DNA from: Rebecca billardiae RCC1528 | Lineage: Eukaryota > Haptophyta | Assembly: GCA_965240325.2 (NCBI GenBank) | Contig: OZ251255.1 | Location: forward strand, 248,001-312,000 | Length of the DNA stretch: 64,000 bases | Direction of reading: 5' to 3' | Shown: positions 1 through 10,013 of the stretch, piece after piece | Layout of the letters: each line of letters opens with the position of its first letter | Position numbering within the stretch: position 1 is the stretch's first letter | Program-made: the position numbers and the translations under genes | Notes under the pieces: model-generated | The model's database searches: none | What the model was told of the DNA's origin: nothing | Seen by the model: only the letters and a program-made list of their open reading frames with translations

Positions 1-247
1 TCGCCAACCTGCTCTTCAACTGATGATCGATGATGACGATGGCTATGATGCAGGTCTGACAGCTCGCCGGAACGACTCGATCTGCCTAATAACCGTGCGT
101 ATGCCAGTAGTAGTATGGCACCGCCGCCGCCAGATATCGGATCGGATCATCGGACAATACGCCTGTTTTATTATTTGCGCGCGTGCTGTTTAGCCATGGC
201 CAGTGCCGCCAGCCCACGGTCAGACCGACTGATGATGACTATATGTG

Positions 248-2221
248 TAAACTTTTCTGAGGATAGCGCACCAGCAAAATGAAAAATCCCTTGACCGCCA
301 TCCGGATTTTACGGAGGCCGCGTTTGGACGCAGAAACGCGCGATGGCGAGGCCCGCCCTCGCACCACCGCTCTCGCGAGATCGCGACCGTGCGACCTGCG
401 GCGTTGCGCTCGACGCGCTCTTTCTGCTCGGAGGCCGCGAGGACTCCCAGGTGCGCCAGCTCGCGAGCGCGCACCTTCCTCCTCGCCGCGCTCGCCGAGC
501 ACGAGCCGATCTGCAGCAGATGTGCAAGGAGCCGCATGTGGCCTTCCTCGCGCGCGCGGCACGGCTGCACACGAAAATCGTTAGAGGGCACTTCTCCGCG
601 CATTCTACATTTTGGGGAAAGAACGCCTGAACTGCACAAAAAGTGCCCTCTAACGCTTCCGCTCCTCGCCGTTGCGTGCACGCGCAAAGGAGCACTGCAA
701 AGGGTGCGACTGGGAGCATTCCTTCTCCCGGGCGGCCACCACGGCCTCGGAGGTGGTGAGGAACGCGTCGGCGACCACGGCGTGGACCACCTCCGTCGCG
801 CCGGACACTCCGGTCGCCCCTCGCCGGACTCCATCCTCGCTGCGCGCTGACCGTTTGCCGAGCGGGCTGCCCCGCCGCCTGCCCGGCGTGTGCCCGCGTG
901 GTGACACAAGATGGTCGAAGGCGTGGCAGCGCGGTGGTGCGTGCGATCGGGGGACCCCACCTGAGCTACGACACGGGCGCGCGCGCTCATCCGTGCTCAT
1001 CACGGTGGTGCACGCGCGCGTCGCGCGCTGACGCTCGTCGGCTGTCGCGCGCTGACGGCTGGGCTGCTTTGGGGTGTCGGCGGCGGCCACAGCTCGCTGG
1101 TACGGGCGCGATGGTGGCTGCGAGTGGTACGCGGCGTTGCACCAGGTCCGTGTGCGTCACGCACGACGCTCGGCCGGCTCGCCCTCGGACCATTGGCTGA
1201 GCCCTACTCGCCGCGCGCACTGCGCGCGGCAGCCGCTCCGCAGCTGCTCCGGGCACGAAGCGCGCCCCGCGCGCTGCACGTGGGCGCGACGAGGTGGTGC
1301 AGCGAGCATGCGCGAGAGTGTGCGCGTGATGGGCACCACAATGACGATACTTGCCATGCACATCTGCCTCTCGCCACGCCTTCGTCACGATAGCTGCGAC
1401 TGCTGCCCGGAGGTGCGCTCGAGCGCTCGCGCGCGTTTGAATCTGGGCTCGGCGGCGATCGCGTGGACGAGGGGCAGCGCGGTGCACGGTGGCGGAGCGC
1501 GTGCGGAGCGCAGCCTACACCTCCTACACGCTCCATCCAGACACATCGCGCATGCTCGCGCGGCCTCCTCGGTCCATCACGTGCGCGTGCGCGCGCGAGC
1601 AGGTGTGCATTCGCCGGGCGCGTTCACGGCGCGCCGCGTTGGCGCGCGCGCACCGATACCCGTGCGCAGCTCGACGAGCGAGCGCGGTGTGTTTCGATGC
1701 GTATGGGGAGGCTCGAATTTACGCGCGCGCACGCGCCGGCCCTCGCCGCCCCTTCGCTCGCCCACGCCTCATCTGCGCGCTCGGCGTTTGCAGGCAGCTG
1801 CGCATTCTTTCCGACACGTGCGCAAACGAGCAGATGGCGCTGGGCGAGGTCGATTGGTGCGTCAGATATTCGGCAACGACCAGGCCCGCTTGTGTGCCGC
1901 CGCTCGTGCTACTCTCGACGACCACCTCTGGCTCGGTCGCGCGCACGAGGCTGCTCGCGGCCGAATCGTGCCGTGTACCGTCAAGCTGTACCGTGCGCAG
2001 CGAGGCGCACTCAGACGTCGGCATGGGCTCGCATGCGAGGGCCCGGCAGTGCGACGCGTCGATGGAGCATGCTCCGGATACGCTTCGGCGCACTTCCCGA
2101 CGCGCACGAGCCGCTCGAAGGCGCGGAAGGGCGCCCAAACGGGGCAACCGCCATTTTGCGCCACTTCGGCCCGGATGGCGGTCAAGGGAAATTGCTGGTG
2201 CGCTATCCTCAGAAAAGTTTA
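248..2221. mobile_element. Non-autonomous TIR DNA transposon, about 1.97 kb
   Basis: The left end (248-276, starting TAAACTTTTCTGAGGATAGC) and the right end (2193-2221) are perfect 29-base inverted repeats. Similarity continues inward in a second block (287-305 against 2171-2189) after a short indel. The outermost bases read TA on both sides, so a TA target duplication of the Tc1/mariner type is possible. The right end abuts a TA array. No transposase is recognisable inside, so it would need enzyme supplied elsewhere. The assignment rests only on the terminal repeats. Confidence 0.65.
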
Positions 2222-2354
<133 letters not shown>

Positions 2355-2605
2355 TACGTGTACTCAACTGTAGGGGGGCCAAAGTGGCACTGTAGCGTTA
2401 CTGACGGCCACGAGCGCGGGTCCTAGCGAGTGTTTAGAGCTGATTTCGGGCTGGATCATTTGCCCTCTGGAGGGGTCTGGGCCGGCCATGTAAAAAAATC
2501 AGGTGCACATACCCTGAATATAGGGCGTAACGGCTAGCATATTTACTTATTAGAATGAGCCTGAACTTATTGGAAACGGCATATAACGGTCGTCCTATAT
2601 GTGAC

Positions 2606-3327
2606 TGTTGAGCTGACGCAGCCTGGGGCGCGCATCTCAGCAGATGGCGTCGCCGCTGGGACGTCAGGGCCGGCGCCGCACCAGGCGGGCCGGCGGCATC
2701 AGCTACGCAGTGGCTGGCTCTGGCGGCGCGCGCGCGCGGCGCGCGCGGCGGCAGGAGCGCGAGCGCAGCAGCGCTGGCGCGGAGCGACGTGGACGCGGAG
2801 CGCGGACGCGGCAGCGCGGACGCGGAGCGACACGGACGCGGCGCGTGCGCGGGCGGTACGGCCCGGCGCAGCGCGGCACGGATGGCACGCCGGCGGCACA
2901 GGCGGGCGCCATCGTGGAAGAGTCCAAGGAACAACGGACTCGATCACTTCATTCATGGACGCCCGGATTCTCAGTTTTGAGAATCGAGAATCCGGGATCA
3001 TGGGTCCGTGCGCAGCTTACCCAGGTCCGATGACATTACCGAGTACCTGGGGGAAAGATGAGCTTACGGCGGTGCGTCGGTAACGCCTGCGATTGGCGGA
3101 CGCACGGAAGCGGGGCTCAGGAAGGTTACAAGATTCCCGAGCCGGGCCGCAAAACGCCGTGTCACCCTGCGCAACCGAAAGTTGGTTGCGGCAGGAGGAT
3201 TAGCTTCGCTCGTCAGAGGAGCGAGGGTCGAGATTGCCTTCGTGGGCGTCACCGACGACGCGCCCGAGGACGTGCCGGTGAGCTCTTAGCAGGGCTCGAG
3301 ACGCTCGGAGCTCGCGTTTACCCAATA
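2606..3327 (+). repeat. 5' LTR of Copia element 1
   Basis: It starts TGTTGAGCTGACGCAGCC and ends CCCAATA, so the termini are TG...TA rather than the usual TG...CA. It matches the 3' LTR over 722 bp with no indel. It contains a palindromic segment near 2964-2998 (CCCGGATTCTC / GAGAATCCGGG). Confidence 0.95.
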
Positions 3328-5948
3328 TGCATGCAGCGATCGGGAGGGATCGTACGCGCGGCGCTTTCTCATCGATCGCGCCGATGGGCACGAGCGGCCG
3401 GATGCACGGCTCGGTCGACGTGGGGATGCTCAACGACAAGGGCAATCAGCAGCGCTGGCTCGCGCAATCGGCGAGCAGGCTGGCGGCGCTTCCGGCGGGG
3501 CAAGGTGCTACGATGTCCGCACTGAACGGCATCATCGTGACGCACGGCCCGAACGCGGAGCACCGCATCAACACGCTCGAGGAGTACAACTCGACGTGGG
3601 CAACTTTCAACCCATCCGCGGCGAAGATGATCAAGGTCAGTGCCGAGCGGATGGACCTGGCGCGTGAGAACTACGCGCTGCAGCAGCGGCTGCTCGACCA
3701 TCGCCACGAGCACGAGCGCCGCGAGCACGCCGAGCGCCGGGCCGCGGCGGAACGCGCGGCGGCGGCGGCGGCGGGGGCGAGGCAGGCGCCAAGCTACGCG
3801 CAGGCTGCCTCGGCGGGCGCGGGGAGTGGTTTAGCCACTCCGGGTGGCCCGACGGCGACCGGACCGGGTTCAGGTCCGGCGGCGGGCGGCGGATCCGGAA
3901 TTTCTCCGGGTCCGGCGGCCGGCACACCCAGTCCGGGTGTGGGCACAGGCGGCGCTGCAGATGCGCCGGCTGGGACTGACGGCGCGACGCCTGCGGGCGG
4001 CGCCGGCGTCGGCGCGGCGCCTACGGGCGGCGCCGGCGGGATCGGTGGCGCGGCGCCCGCGGGCGGCGCTGCCGTGACGCTCGATCCGCGCGCGCGCGAG
4101 CTCTACCGCCGCGAGCGCGAGACCGAGGAACAGATGTATGAGCGGCAGGCGAGCGAGCACGCCATGCTGGACATAAAGCTCCGACAGAGCGTGTTGGAGG
4201 CAGCGCCGGACGGCGACGAGGCGGACCCCGCCAAGTACGCCGGGGCGCAGTACGAGAAAGGGACGGCTTTCTTACGCACCGAGCTGCGGTCGTGGGTGAC
4301 GGAGGCTGCGTGGCAGCACATCAACCGCCTCATGGAGACGCAGCCGGAGGTGCAGGAGGAGCGCGCGCGCCGGGGCGCACTTACGCCGGGGCGCGAGTTT
4401 CTGTACCTGTGGAAGACGATCCTGCGCATGCGCAAGCCCGACGACATGCGGAAGTACATGTCGGTGCGGGCACGCTGGCACCGGACGGTCCTGCCGGATT
4501 GCGGCAAGGACGGCGTCGGCGCCCTCGAGCTCTTCCAGGTGCTACAGCACAACCACGTGCTGCTGCAGGAGCTGAGTGACGCAGCGCCAGCGGCGGAGAT
4601 GCTTGCGCGGCTCATCGAGTTCATTCCGTCGGTGGGCGCGGGCATCGAGATGCGGACGCGGTACGAGTCGAAGGACTACAGGACCGTGACGAACTTCGAC
4701 GTGCAGGAGCTCGTGCACGAGCTCAACGGCAAGTTCGAGGACTGGGACTTCTCCAAGGGCAAGCGGGTTGACCGCGGCGGCCCTGGGCGCCCAGGGGCGG
4801 GTGGCCGCACGCCAGGAGGCGGCGGCGCTACCCGCGCGCACCCAATCGACGGGCTCCGCCTGGCGCAGGCGGCGGCGGCGTCGGCGGGTGGCGGCGGCGG
4901 CGACACGACGTCGCCGGCTGGCCGTGGTGGCGGCGGCGGAGGTCGTGGCGGTGGCGGCGGCGGCACTGGCCGCGGCGCCGGCCGCGGAGGCCAGGACGAC
5001 TCCGACGACGCGCACGGGCCGCGCTGCTACAAGTGCGGCGCCGTGGGGCATATCAAGCGTTACTGCCCGCAGGTGACACAGGCTGATCGCGACTCGAACG
5101 CTGGCGATGACGCGGCGTCGACGCGGTCGGATCGCAGCCGTGGCTCACATCGGAGCGGCGGTGGCGGTGGCGGCGGCGGTGGCGGGGGCAGCACCCGCGC
5201 CGTGGTCGGTAATGGCAACGGCGGCGGCACGGTCCGCACGCAGGTCGCGTTCGCTCCCGAGCAGGGGGACGAGCCCGACGGCGCCGTTGGTGGCGACGGT
5301 GACGCTGACGCCGGAGACGGCGGCGGCGGCGGCGCCGGACTCGGCTTGGCGCCTATTGGCGCGGCTATCGGTGGCAGGGCGCAGCGCGACGAGGACATCG
5401 AGATCGTCGCGGCGCGGGCGGCCGAGGCACGCGTGGCGCCGCCGGAGGACAACACGCGGGCGTTGGTGTTTGACACTGGCGCACGGAAGAACATCGCCAT
5501 GGCCGAGGATTTGACGAATCTTACCCCGGTGGACGGCGCATGTCAGATCGAGTGGGGGAACGGTGCGCGGGAGCGGGTCACTCACCGCGGGACCCTGGTG
5601 GTCAAGCTTGCGGCGGACGACGACAGCGACAAGGTCCTCACGCTCGAGATCGAGGCGTGGGCGTCGCGGCGCGTCACGGCGCCGCTGCTGTCGGTCGAGC
5701 ACTGCGCGGACGCAGGCATCGAGTTCCACTACTCGCAGCGCGGCAACACTGCGGACTTTACGGCGCTGGGAGGCGGCGTCGTGCAGCTGCCGCGCGATTC
5801 CACGCTGCGCGCCGAGATTGTACGGCGCCAGGTGGGGCCGGACGTCGGCGATGCGCCGGCGGAGCAGCGCGCACGGCGCAGGGCGCCAGTGCGGCGCGTG
5901 GGCGCGGGGCGGGGGCGCGTTGGCGCTGCGCCGCCCCCAAACGCCTAA
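3327..5948 (+). CDS. gag: gag-protease polyprotein of Copia element 1
   Basis: An 873-codon frame. The first ATG uses the last LTR base as its A, so the true start may be further in (for example 3426 or 3513). The early part has a charged coiled-coil stretch (about residues 110-155) followed by Gly/Ala/Pro-rich linker. A CCHC zinc knuckle of the form CX2CX4HX4C (CYKCGAVGHIKRYC, about residues 570-583) identifies the nucleocapsid region. An aspartic protease active site (FDTGA, about residue 715) follows. The frame ends at TAA (5946-5948), four codons after a slippery sequence. Having protease in the gag frame and the rest of pol in the -1 frame is unusual for copia elements, which normally use one ORF. 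Confidence 0.9.
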   Translation: MHAAIGRDRTRGAFSSIAPMGTSGRMHGSVDVGMLNDKGNQQRWLAQSASRLAALPAGQGATMSALNGIIVTHGPNAEHRINTLEEYNSTWATFNPSAAKMIKVSAERMDLARENYALQQRLLDHRHEHERREHAERRAAAERAAAAAAGARQAPSYAQAASAGAGSGLATPGGPTATGPGSGPAAGGGSGISPGPAAGTPSPGVGTGGAADAPAGTDGATPAGGAGVGAAPTGGAGGIGGAAPAGGAAVTLDPRARELYRRERETEEQMYERQASEHAMLDIKLRQSVLEAAPDGDEADPAKYAGAQYEKGTAFLRTELRSWVTEAAWQHINRLMETQPEVQEERARRGALTPGREFLYLWKTILRMRKPDDMRKYMSVRARWHRTVLPDCGKDGVGALELFQVLQHNHVLLQELSDAAPAAEMLARLIEFIPSVGAGIEMRTRYESKDYRTVTNFDVQELVHELNGKFEDWDFSKGKRVDRGGPGRPGAGGRTPGGGGATRAHPIDGLRLAQAAAASAGGGGGDTTSPAGRGGGGGGRGGGGGGTGRGAGRGGQDDSDDAHGPRCYKCGAVGHIKRYCPQVTQADRDSNAGDDAASTRSDRSRGSHRSGGGGGGGGGGGSTRAVVGNGNGGGTVRTQVAFAPEQGDEPDGAVGGDGDADAGDGGGGGAGLGLAPIGAAIGGRAQRDEDIEIVAARAAEARVAPPEDNTRALVFDTGARKNIAMAEDLTNLTPVDGACQIEWGNGARERVTHRGTLVVKLAADDDSDKVLTLEIEAWASRRVTAPLLSVEHCADAGIEFHYSQRGNTADFTALGGGVVQLPRDSTLRAEIVRRQVGPDVGDAPAEQRARRRAPVRRVGAGRGRVGAAPPPNA
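5936..5942 (+). promoter_or_regulatory. Predicted -1 ribosomal frameshift site CCCAAAC
   Basis: In the gag frame the codons read CCC CCA AAC GCC TAA, so C CCA AAC is a canonical X XXY YYZ slippery heptamer one codon before the gag stop. The pol frame is exactly the -1 frame, and slipping here joins gag-protease to the integrase frame from 5942. I could not establish a stimulatory pseudoknot downstream. Confidence 0.7.
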
Positions 5949-8900
5949 GCCCGGAACCCGCGCAGGTGCGAGCCACAAACACAACCACTACGGTATCTGA
6001 TACCACTACTACTACGGAGGCGGCGCGAGGCGCTGATCCGGCGTGGTTACGCACTTGGTCGGTTCGAACGGGCACCAATGACCAACGTCTACTCGAGCGC
6101 ACGCGACGCGTGGCCGAGGGGATGGAGGGGGCGAACGCGCGGCGTGAGCCGCTTGACGAGCAGTCGGCGGCGGGCATGACGCGGCGGTCGTTCGCGGACG
6201 CGATGCCGACGGCGCACTACCCTGGGCAGGTGACGCACGTCGACATCTTCTCTATGGCGCGCATCGACTTACCAGTTGGGGCCGATGGCGCACGTGGAGG
6301 GTATCCTCATGGGATCATATTCATCGATGGGCATTCACGTCGATGGCAAGTGTACGCGCTACGCAGCTTGGATGACGCCGAGGTTGGTCGGGCATTCCGC
6401 TGGTACGCGCAGTTGCTTGGAACAGGGGCCATGCACATGTCGCATTGGGTCCTGGCGTCGGGGTGTACTATGGCGCGACGTCATATTCACACCGACGGTG
6501 GCTCGACGTTACTGAGTACGTACGTCGAGGGTGAGCTGGCGAAGCTTGGGTTCTCGTCGACGGTCACGTCGGCGCCCGACTCGCCGAGCTCGAATGGCGT
6601 GGCGGAACGCGCTATCCGCACGCTGAAGTCGAGACTGCGCGCCACGGTCGTTGCGCGTGGAGTCTCGAGGGTCGATTGGCACTACGCGGCGTGGCACGCA
6701 TGCGCGTCGCGCAATCGACTGGCGTCACGTGGTATCGTTCGTGACGATGGAGACATTGAGTGGCTCACGCCGGATGAGCTGTTCTTTGGCAAACGTCCGA
6801 CGTGGAAGCATCACGTGGCGTTTGGCGCGCGCTGCCGCGTGCTGATGCTGGGCGCACGGCGCAATGCATTGGGGCAGCTGAAGCAGCGCGCACTACCCGG
6901 ACGTGTCTATCTCTGGGGTGGGCACGGCGTGCAGTGGCGCGGTACATGGCGCTACGTGCTTGGGTACGTATGTCGTTTAGACGACGGACGTCTCGTTCAC
7001 TCACGTGACGTACGCATCGACGAGACCGACCTGGTCGAGGGGGGGCACTCGTCGCTTGGCGCACCTGACGGTGGCGCGTACGTGGGTGATGGTGACGGCG
7101 CCGCGGTAAGCGGCGGACATCGTCCAGTCGGCGGTGACGCCGACGGTGAGGACGAGGACGGCGATGGCGGCGAGACGCCAGCCGACGCCGGGAATGACGA
7201 CGCGACAGAGTTCGACGTCGGGTACGACGACGACGCAGATGCGTCAACGTCGGGGCGCGGGCGCAGCAGCGTGGACGCGGGACAACGCGGGTGCAGCAGC
7301 GCGGGCGCACAGCCGTCGACGCCGACGCCGCAGGGCGGGCGTGGCGGGGCAGGCGCGTCGATGACGCAGCCGGGTCGGCAGGATCAGATACCGCCGACGG
7401 AATCACGGCGCGGGGCCGCAGCAGATGCTGGCGGGCCGCCGCGCGGCGCAGACGGTGACGACGGCGTGATCGAGGACGCGCCGCCGCCCGGCCTGGATAT
7501 GGGACACGATCCGCTTCGCAGGGATCGGACGTCGCGCCGACGGCCGCAGCTGCTTACTGCCGTCGTCAGCGCCGCGTCGGTGTTCCAGAAGATCAACGTG
7601 AAGGTGCCGACGAACTATCGCGAGGCGATGCGGTCGGCGGAGGCGCCCCAGTGGCAGGGCGCCATGCTCGAGCACTTGGAAGGTCACAAGTTGCTCGGCA
7701 CCTCGGAGGAGGTGGTGGTTCCGGAGGGCACGCGGGTGTTGCCGAGCCAGTGGGTCTTTGACGTGAAGTCGAACCCGGAGGGCGAGGTGACGCGCTTCAA
7801 GGCGCGGTCGGTGCTACTGGGGAACCTACAGCGGCCGGGGATCGACTTTCAGGAGGTCTTTGCTCCGACGATCCGGCCGGAACAAGTGCGACTACTCGTG
7901 GCGATCGCCGCTCAGCAGGCGGGCGCGAGAGTCGACTTGGGTGCAGCGTCGGTTGCGGCGCTGGGCATACTGTCGAAGGGCGACGTCAAGGACGCGTACC
8001 TCAACTCGGAGTTGAAGCCGGATGAGCGGCCTCTCTTCTCATTCCCGCCGGGCTACGTGCCGAGCACGCAGGCGCCGCCGGGGCACAAAGTCGTGGGCCG
8101 GAGCCTGAAGGCGTATCCGGGCCTACGCCAGTCTGGGCGCGCGTGGCATCGCACGCACCGCACCCAGCTGCTCGCGCGCGGCTTCTCGGAGTGTCCGAGT
8201 GCGCCGTGCATCTACGTCAAGGAGTCGGCGCCGGGCGAGTTCATCATCGCGGGCGGCTTTGTCGACGACTTGCTGTTTCTCAACCTGACGCGCGACGCGC
8301 GCGCGGTGGAGAAGCTGGCGGCTGACCTGAAGGAGCATTACGAGATCAAGCTGAGTGAGCGGCTCGATAAGTTCCTGGGCGCCGTGTTTGAAGTTCATGA
8401 CGACGGCATCCTGATGCACCTGGGGCCGTACGTCGAGAGCGTGCTTCAGCGGTTCGGTTTGAACGCGAGCACGCCGGCGCGCACGCCGGAGCCGGCGGCG
8501 CGGACGCAGCTGAGCGACGACGATGAGGCGTTGCTGCAGCGCGCGGAGATTGAGAACTACCAGGCGATGGTGGGATGTCTCATGTTTGCGATGGTCACGG
8601 CGCGGCCGGACATCGCGCACGCGGTGAACATGCTGACGCGACGCATGTCATGTCCGCGGGCGGTGGATCTGGTAAGTGCGAAGCGCGTGCTGCGCTACTT
8701 ACGTGGATGCCCGCGATTGGGAATCTTGTTCAAGTTTGCGACAGATTCCGAGCACCCCGACCTACTTGCTTTCGCTGACTCCGATTGGGCAAGCAATCCG
8801 GTGGAGACCAAGGGCAGGTCAACGGGTGGATACATTGTGTTCTACAATGGGGCGCCGGTGTCGTGGCACAGCGGGCTGCAAGGTACAGTCTCGCTGAGCT

Positions 8901-9250
8901 CGACGGAGGCGGAGTACGTCGCGCTGAGCGATTGCTGCCGCGAGGTGAGCTACTTGCGGAGCATACTCGAGTCCATGCGGCAGCCGCCGCGGGCCGCGAC
9001 GGAGGTGCGAGAGGACAACAAGGGGGCTATCGACCTCGTGGAGAATCCTGTGCACCACAAGCGCTCGAAGCACATCGAGATCAAGCATCACTATGTGCGT
9101 GACGCGCAGGAGGGTGGCAAGGTGAAGGTGGTCAAGGTACACACCTCACTCAACCACTCTGACATCATGACGAAGGCGACGGACGGTGCGACGTTCAAGC
9201 GGCACGTCGACGCCATCATGGTGGACCGACACCCGACGCGCGCGCGGTAA
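5942..9250 (+). CDS. pol: pol of Copia element 1: integrase, reverse transcriptase, RNase H
   Basis: About 1100 codons read in the -1 frame relative to gag. The integrase catalytic core shows the D,D35E pattern: THVDIF near 6236, HTDGG near 6488 and NGVAERAIRTLK near 6592. The usual N-terminal HHCC zinc domain is not visible before it. A long acidic/low-complexity linker follows (about 7020-7560). Reverse transcriptase runs from about 7600, with GFVDDLLF as the copia form of the catalytic box near 8255. RNase H has FADSDWA and LSSTEAEYVALSD (near 8893). The frame is intact to TAA at 9248-9250, so the element may be competent. Confidence 0.93.
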   Translation, partial: RLSPEPAQVRATNTTTTVSDTTTTTEAARGADPAWLRTWSVRTGTNDQRLLERTRRVAEGMEGANARREPLDEQSAAGMTRRSFADAMPTAHYPGQVTHVDIFSMARIDLPVGADGARGGYPHGIIFIDGHSRRWQVYALRSLDDAEVGRAFRWYAQLLGTGAMHMSHWVLASGCTMARRHIHTDGGSTLLSTYVEGELAKLGFSSTVTSAPDSPSSNGVAERAIRTLKSRLRATVVARGVSRVDWHYAAWHACASRNRLASRGIVRDDGDIEWLTPDELFFGKRPTWKHHVAFGARCRVLMLGARRNALGQLKQRALPGRVYLWGGHGVQWRGTWRYVLGYVCRLDDGRLVHSRDVRIDETDLVEGGHSSLGAPDGGAYVGDGDGAAVSGGHRPVGGDADGEDEDGDGGETPADAGNDDATEFDVGYDDDADASTSGRGRSSVDAGQRGCSSAGAQPSTPTPQGGRGGAGASMTQPGRQDQIPPTESRRGAAADAGGPPRGADGDDGVIEDAPPPGLDMGHDPLRRDRTSRRRPQLLTAVVSAASVFQKINVKVPTNYREAMRSAEAPQWQGAMLEHLEGHKLLGTSEEVVVPEGTRVLPSQWVFDVKSNPEGEVTRFKARSVLLGNLQRPGIDFQEVFAPTIRPEQVRLLVAIAAQQAGARVDLGAASVAALGILSKGDVKDAYLNSELKPDERPLFSFPPGYVPSTQAPPGHKVVGRSLKAYPGLRQSGRAWHRTHRTQLLARGFSECPSAPCIYVKESAPGEFIIAGGFVDDLLFLNLTRDARAVEKLAADLKEHYEIKLSERLDKFLGAVFEVHDDGILMHLGPYVESVLQRFGLNASTPARTPEPAARTQLSDDDEALLQRAEIENYQAMVGCLMFAMVTARPDIAHAVNMLTRRMSCPRAVDLVSAKRVLRYLRGCPRLGILFKFATDSEHPDLLAFADSDWASNPVETKGRSTGGYIVFYNGAPVSWHSGLQGTVSLSSTEAEYVALSDCCREVSYLRSILESMRQPPRAATEVREDNKGAIDLVENPVHHKRSKHIEIKHHYVRDAQEGGKVKVVKVHTSLNHSDIMTKATDGATFKRHVDAIMVDRHPTRAR

Positions 9251-9277
9251 GCGGCGCAGCTCGCGGCTATGGCTGTC

Positions 9278-9286
9278 GAGGGGGGG
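9278..9286 (+). other. Polypurine tract of Copia element 1
   Basis: GAGGGGGGG lies directly against the first base of the 3' LTR, the normal position for the plus-strand primer. Confidence 0.85.
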
Positions 9287-10008
9287 TGTTGAGCTGACGC
9301 AGCCTGGGGCGCGCATCTCAGCAGATGGCGTCGCCGCTGGGACGTCAGGGCCGGCGCCGCACCAGGCGGGCCGGCGGCATCAGCTACGCAGTGGCTGGCT
9401 CTGGCGGCGCGCGCGCGCGGCGCGCGCGGCGGCAGGAGCGCGAGCGCAGCAGCGCTGGCGCGGAGCGACGTGGACGCGGAGCGCGGACGCGGCAGCGCGG
9501 ACGCGGAGCGACACGGACGCGGCGCGTGCGCGGGCGGTACGGCCCGGCGCAGCGCGGCACGGATGGCACGCCGGCGGCACAGGCGGGCGCCATCGTGGAA
9601 GAGTCCAAGGAACAACGGACTCGATCACTTCATTCATGGACGCCCGGATTCTCAGTTTTGAGAATCGAGAATCCGGGATCATGGGTCCGTGCGCAGCTTA
9701 CCCAGGTCCGATGACATTACCGAGTACCTGGGGGAAAGATGAGCTTACGGCGGTGCGTCGGTAACGCCTGCGATTGGCGGACGCACGGAAGCGGGGCTCA
9801 GGAAGGTTACAAGATTCCCGAGCCGGGCCGCAAAACGCCGTGTCACCCTGCGCAACCGAAAGTTGGTTGCGGCAGGAGGATTAGCTTCGCTCGTCAGAGG
9901 AGCGAGGGTCGAGATTGCCTTCGTGGGCGTCACCGACGACGCGCCCGAGGACGTGCCGGTGAGCTCTTAGCAGGGCTCGAGACGCTCGGAGCTCGCGTTT
10001 ACCCAATA
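9287..10008 (+). repeat. 3' LTR of Copia element 1
   Basis: Same 722 bp as the 5' LTR. It is followed by the GTGAC target duplication at 10009-10013, which fixes the outer boundary. Confidence 0.95.
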
Positions 10009-10013
10009 GTGAC

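Larger units (their letters stand above)
2606..10008 (+). mobile_element. Ty1/copia LTR retrotransposon, complete (element 1)
   Basis: A 7403-bp element with two 722-bp LTRs (2606-3327 and 9287-10008) flanked by a 5-bp target duplication GTGAC (2601-2605 and 10009-10013). Internal order is gag-protease, then integrase, reverse transcriptase and RNase H, which is the copia order. A polypurine tract lies directly before the 3' LTR. The LTRs share the same open frames at a constant 6681-bp offset, and I saw no difference between them, which argues for a recent insertion. I found no conventional tRNA primer-binding site (TGG...) after the 5' LTR. gag-protease and pol are in different frames. Confidence 0.95.

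Noticed and set aside
2644-3033. A 129-codon ORF present twice (also 9325-9714)
   Set aside because: It lies inside the LTRs, so the duplication reflects the LTR pair, not a conserved gene.
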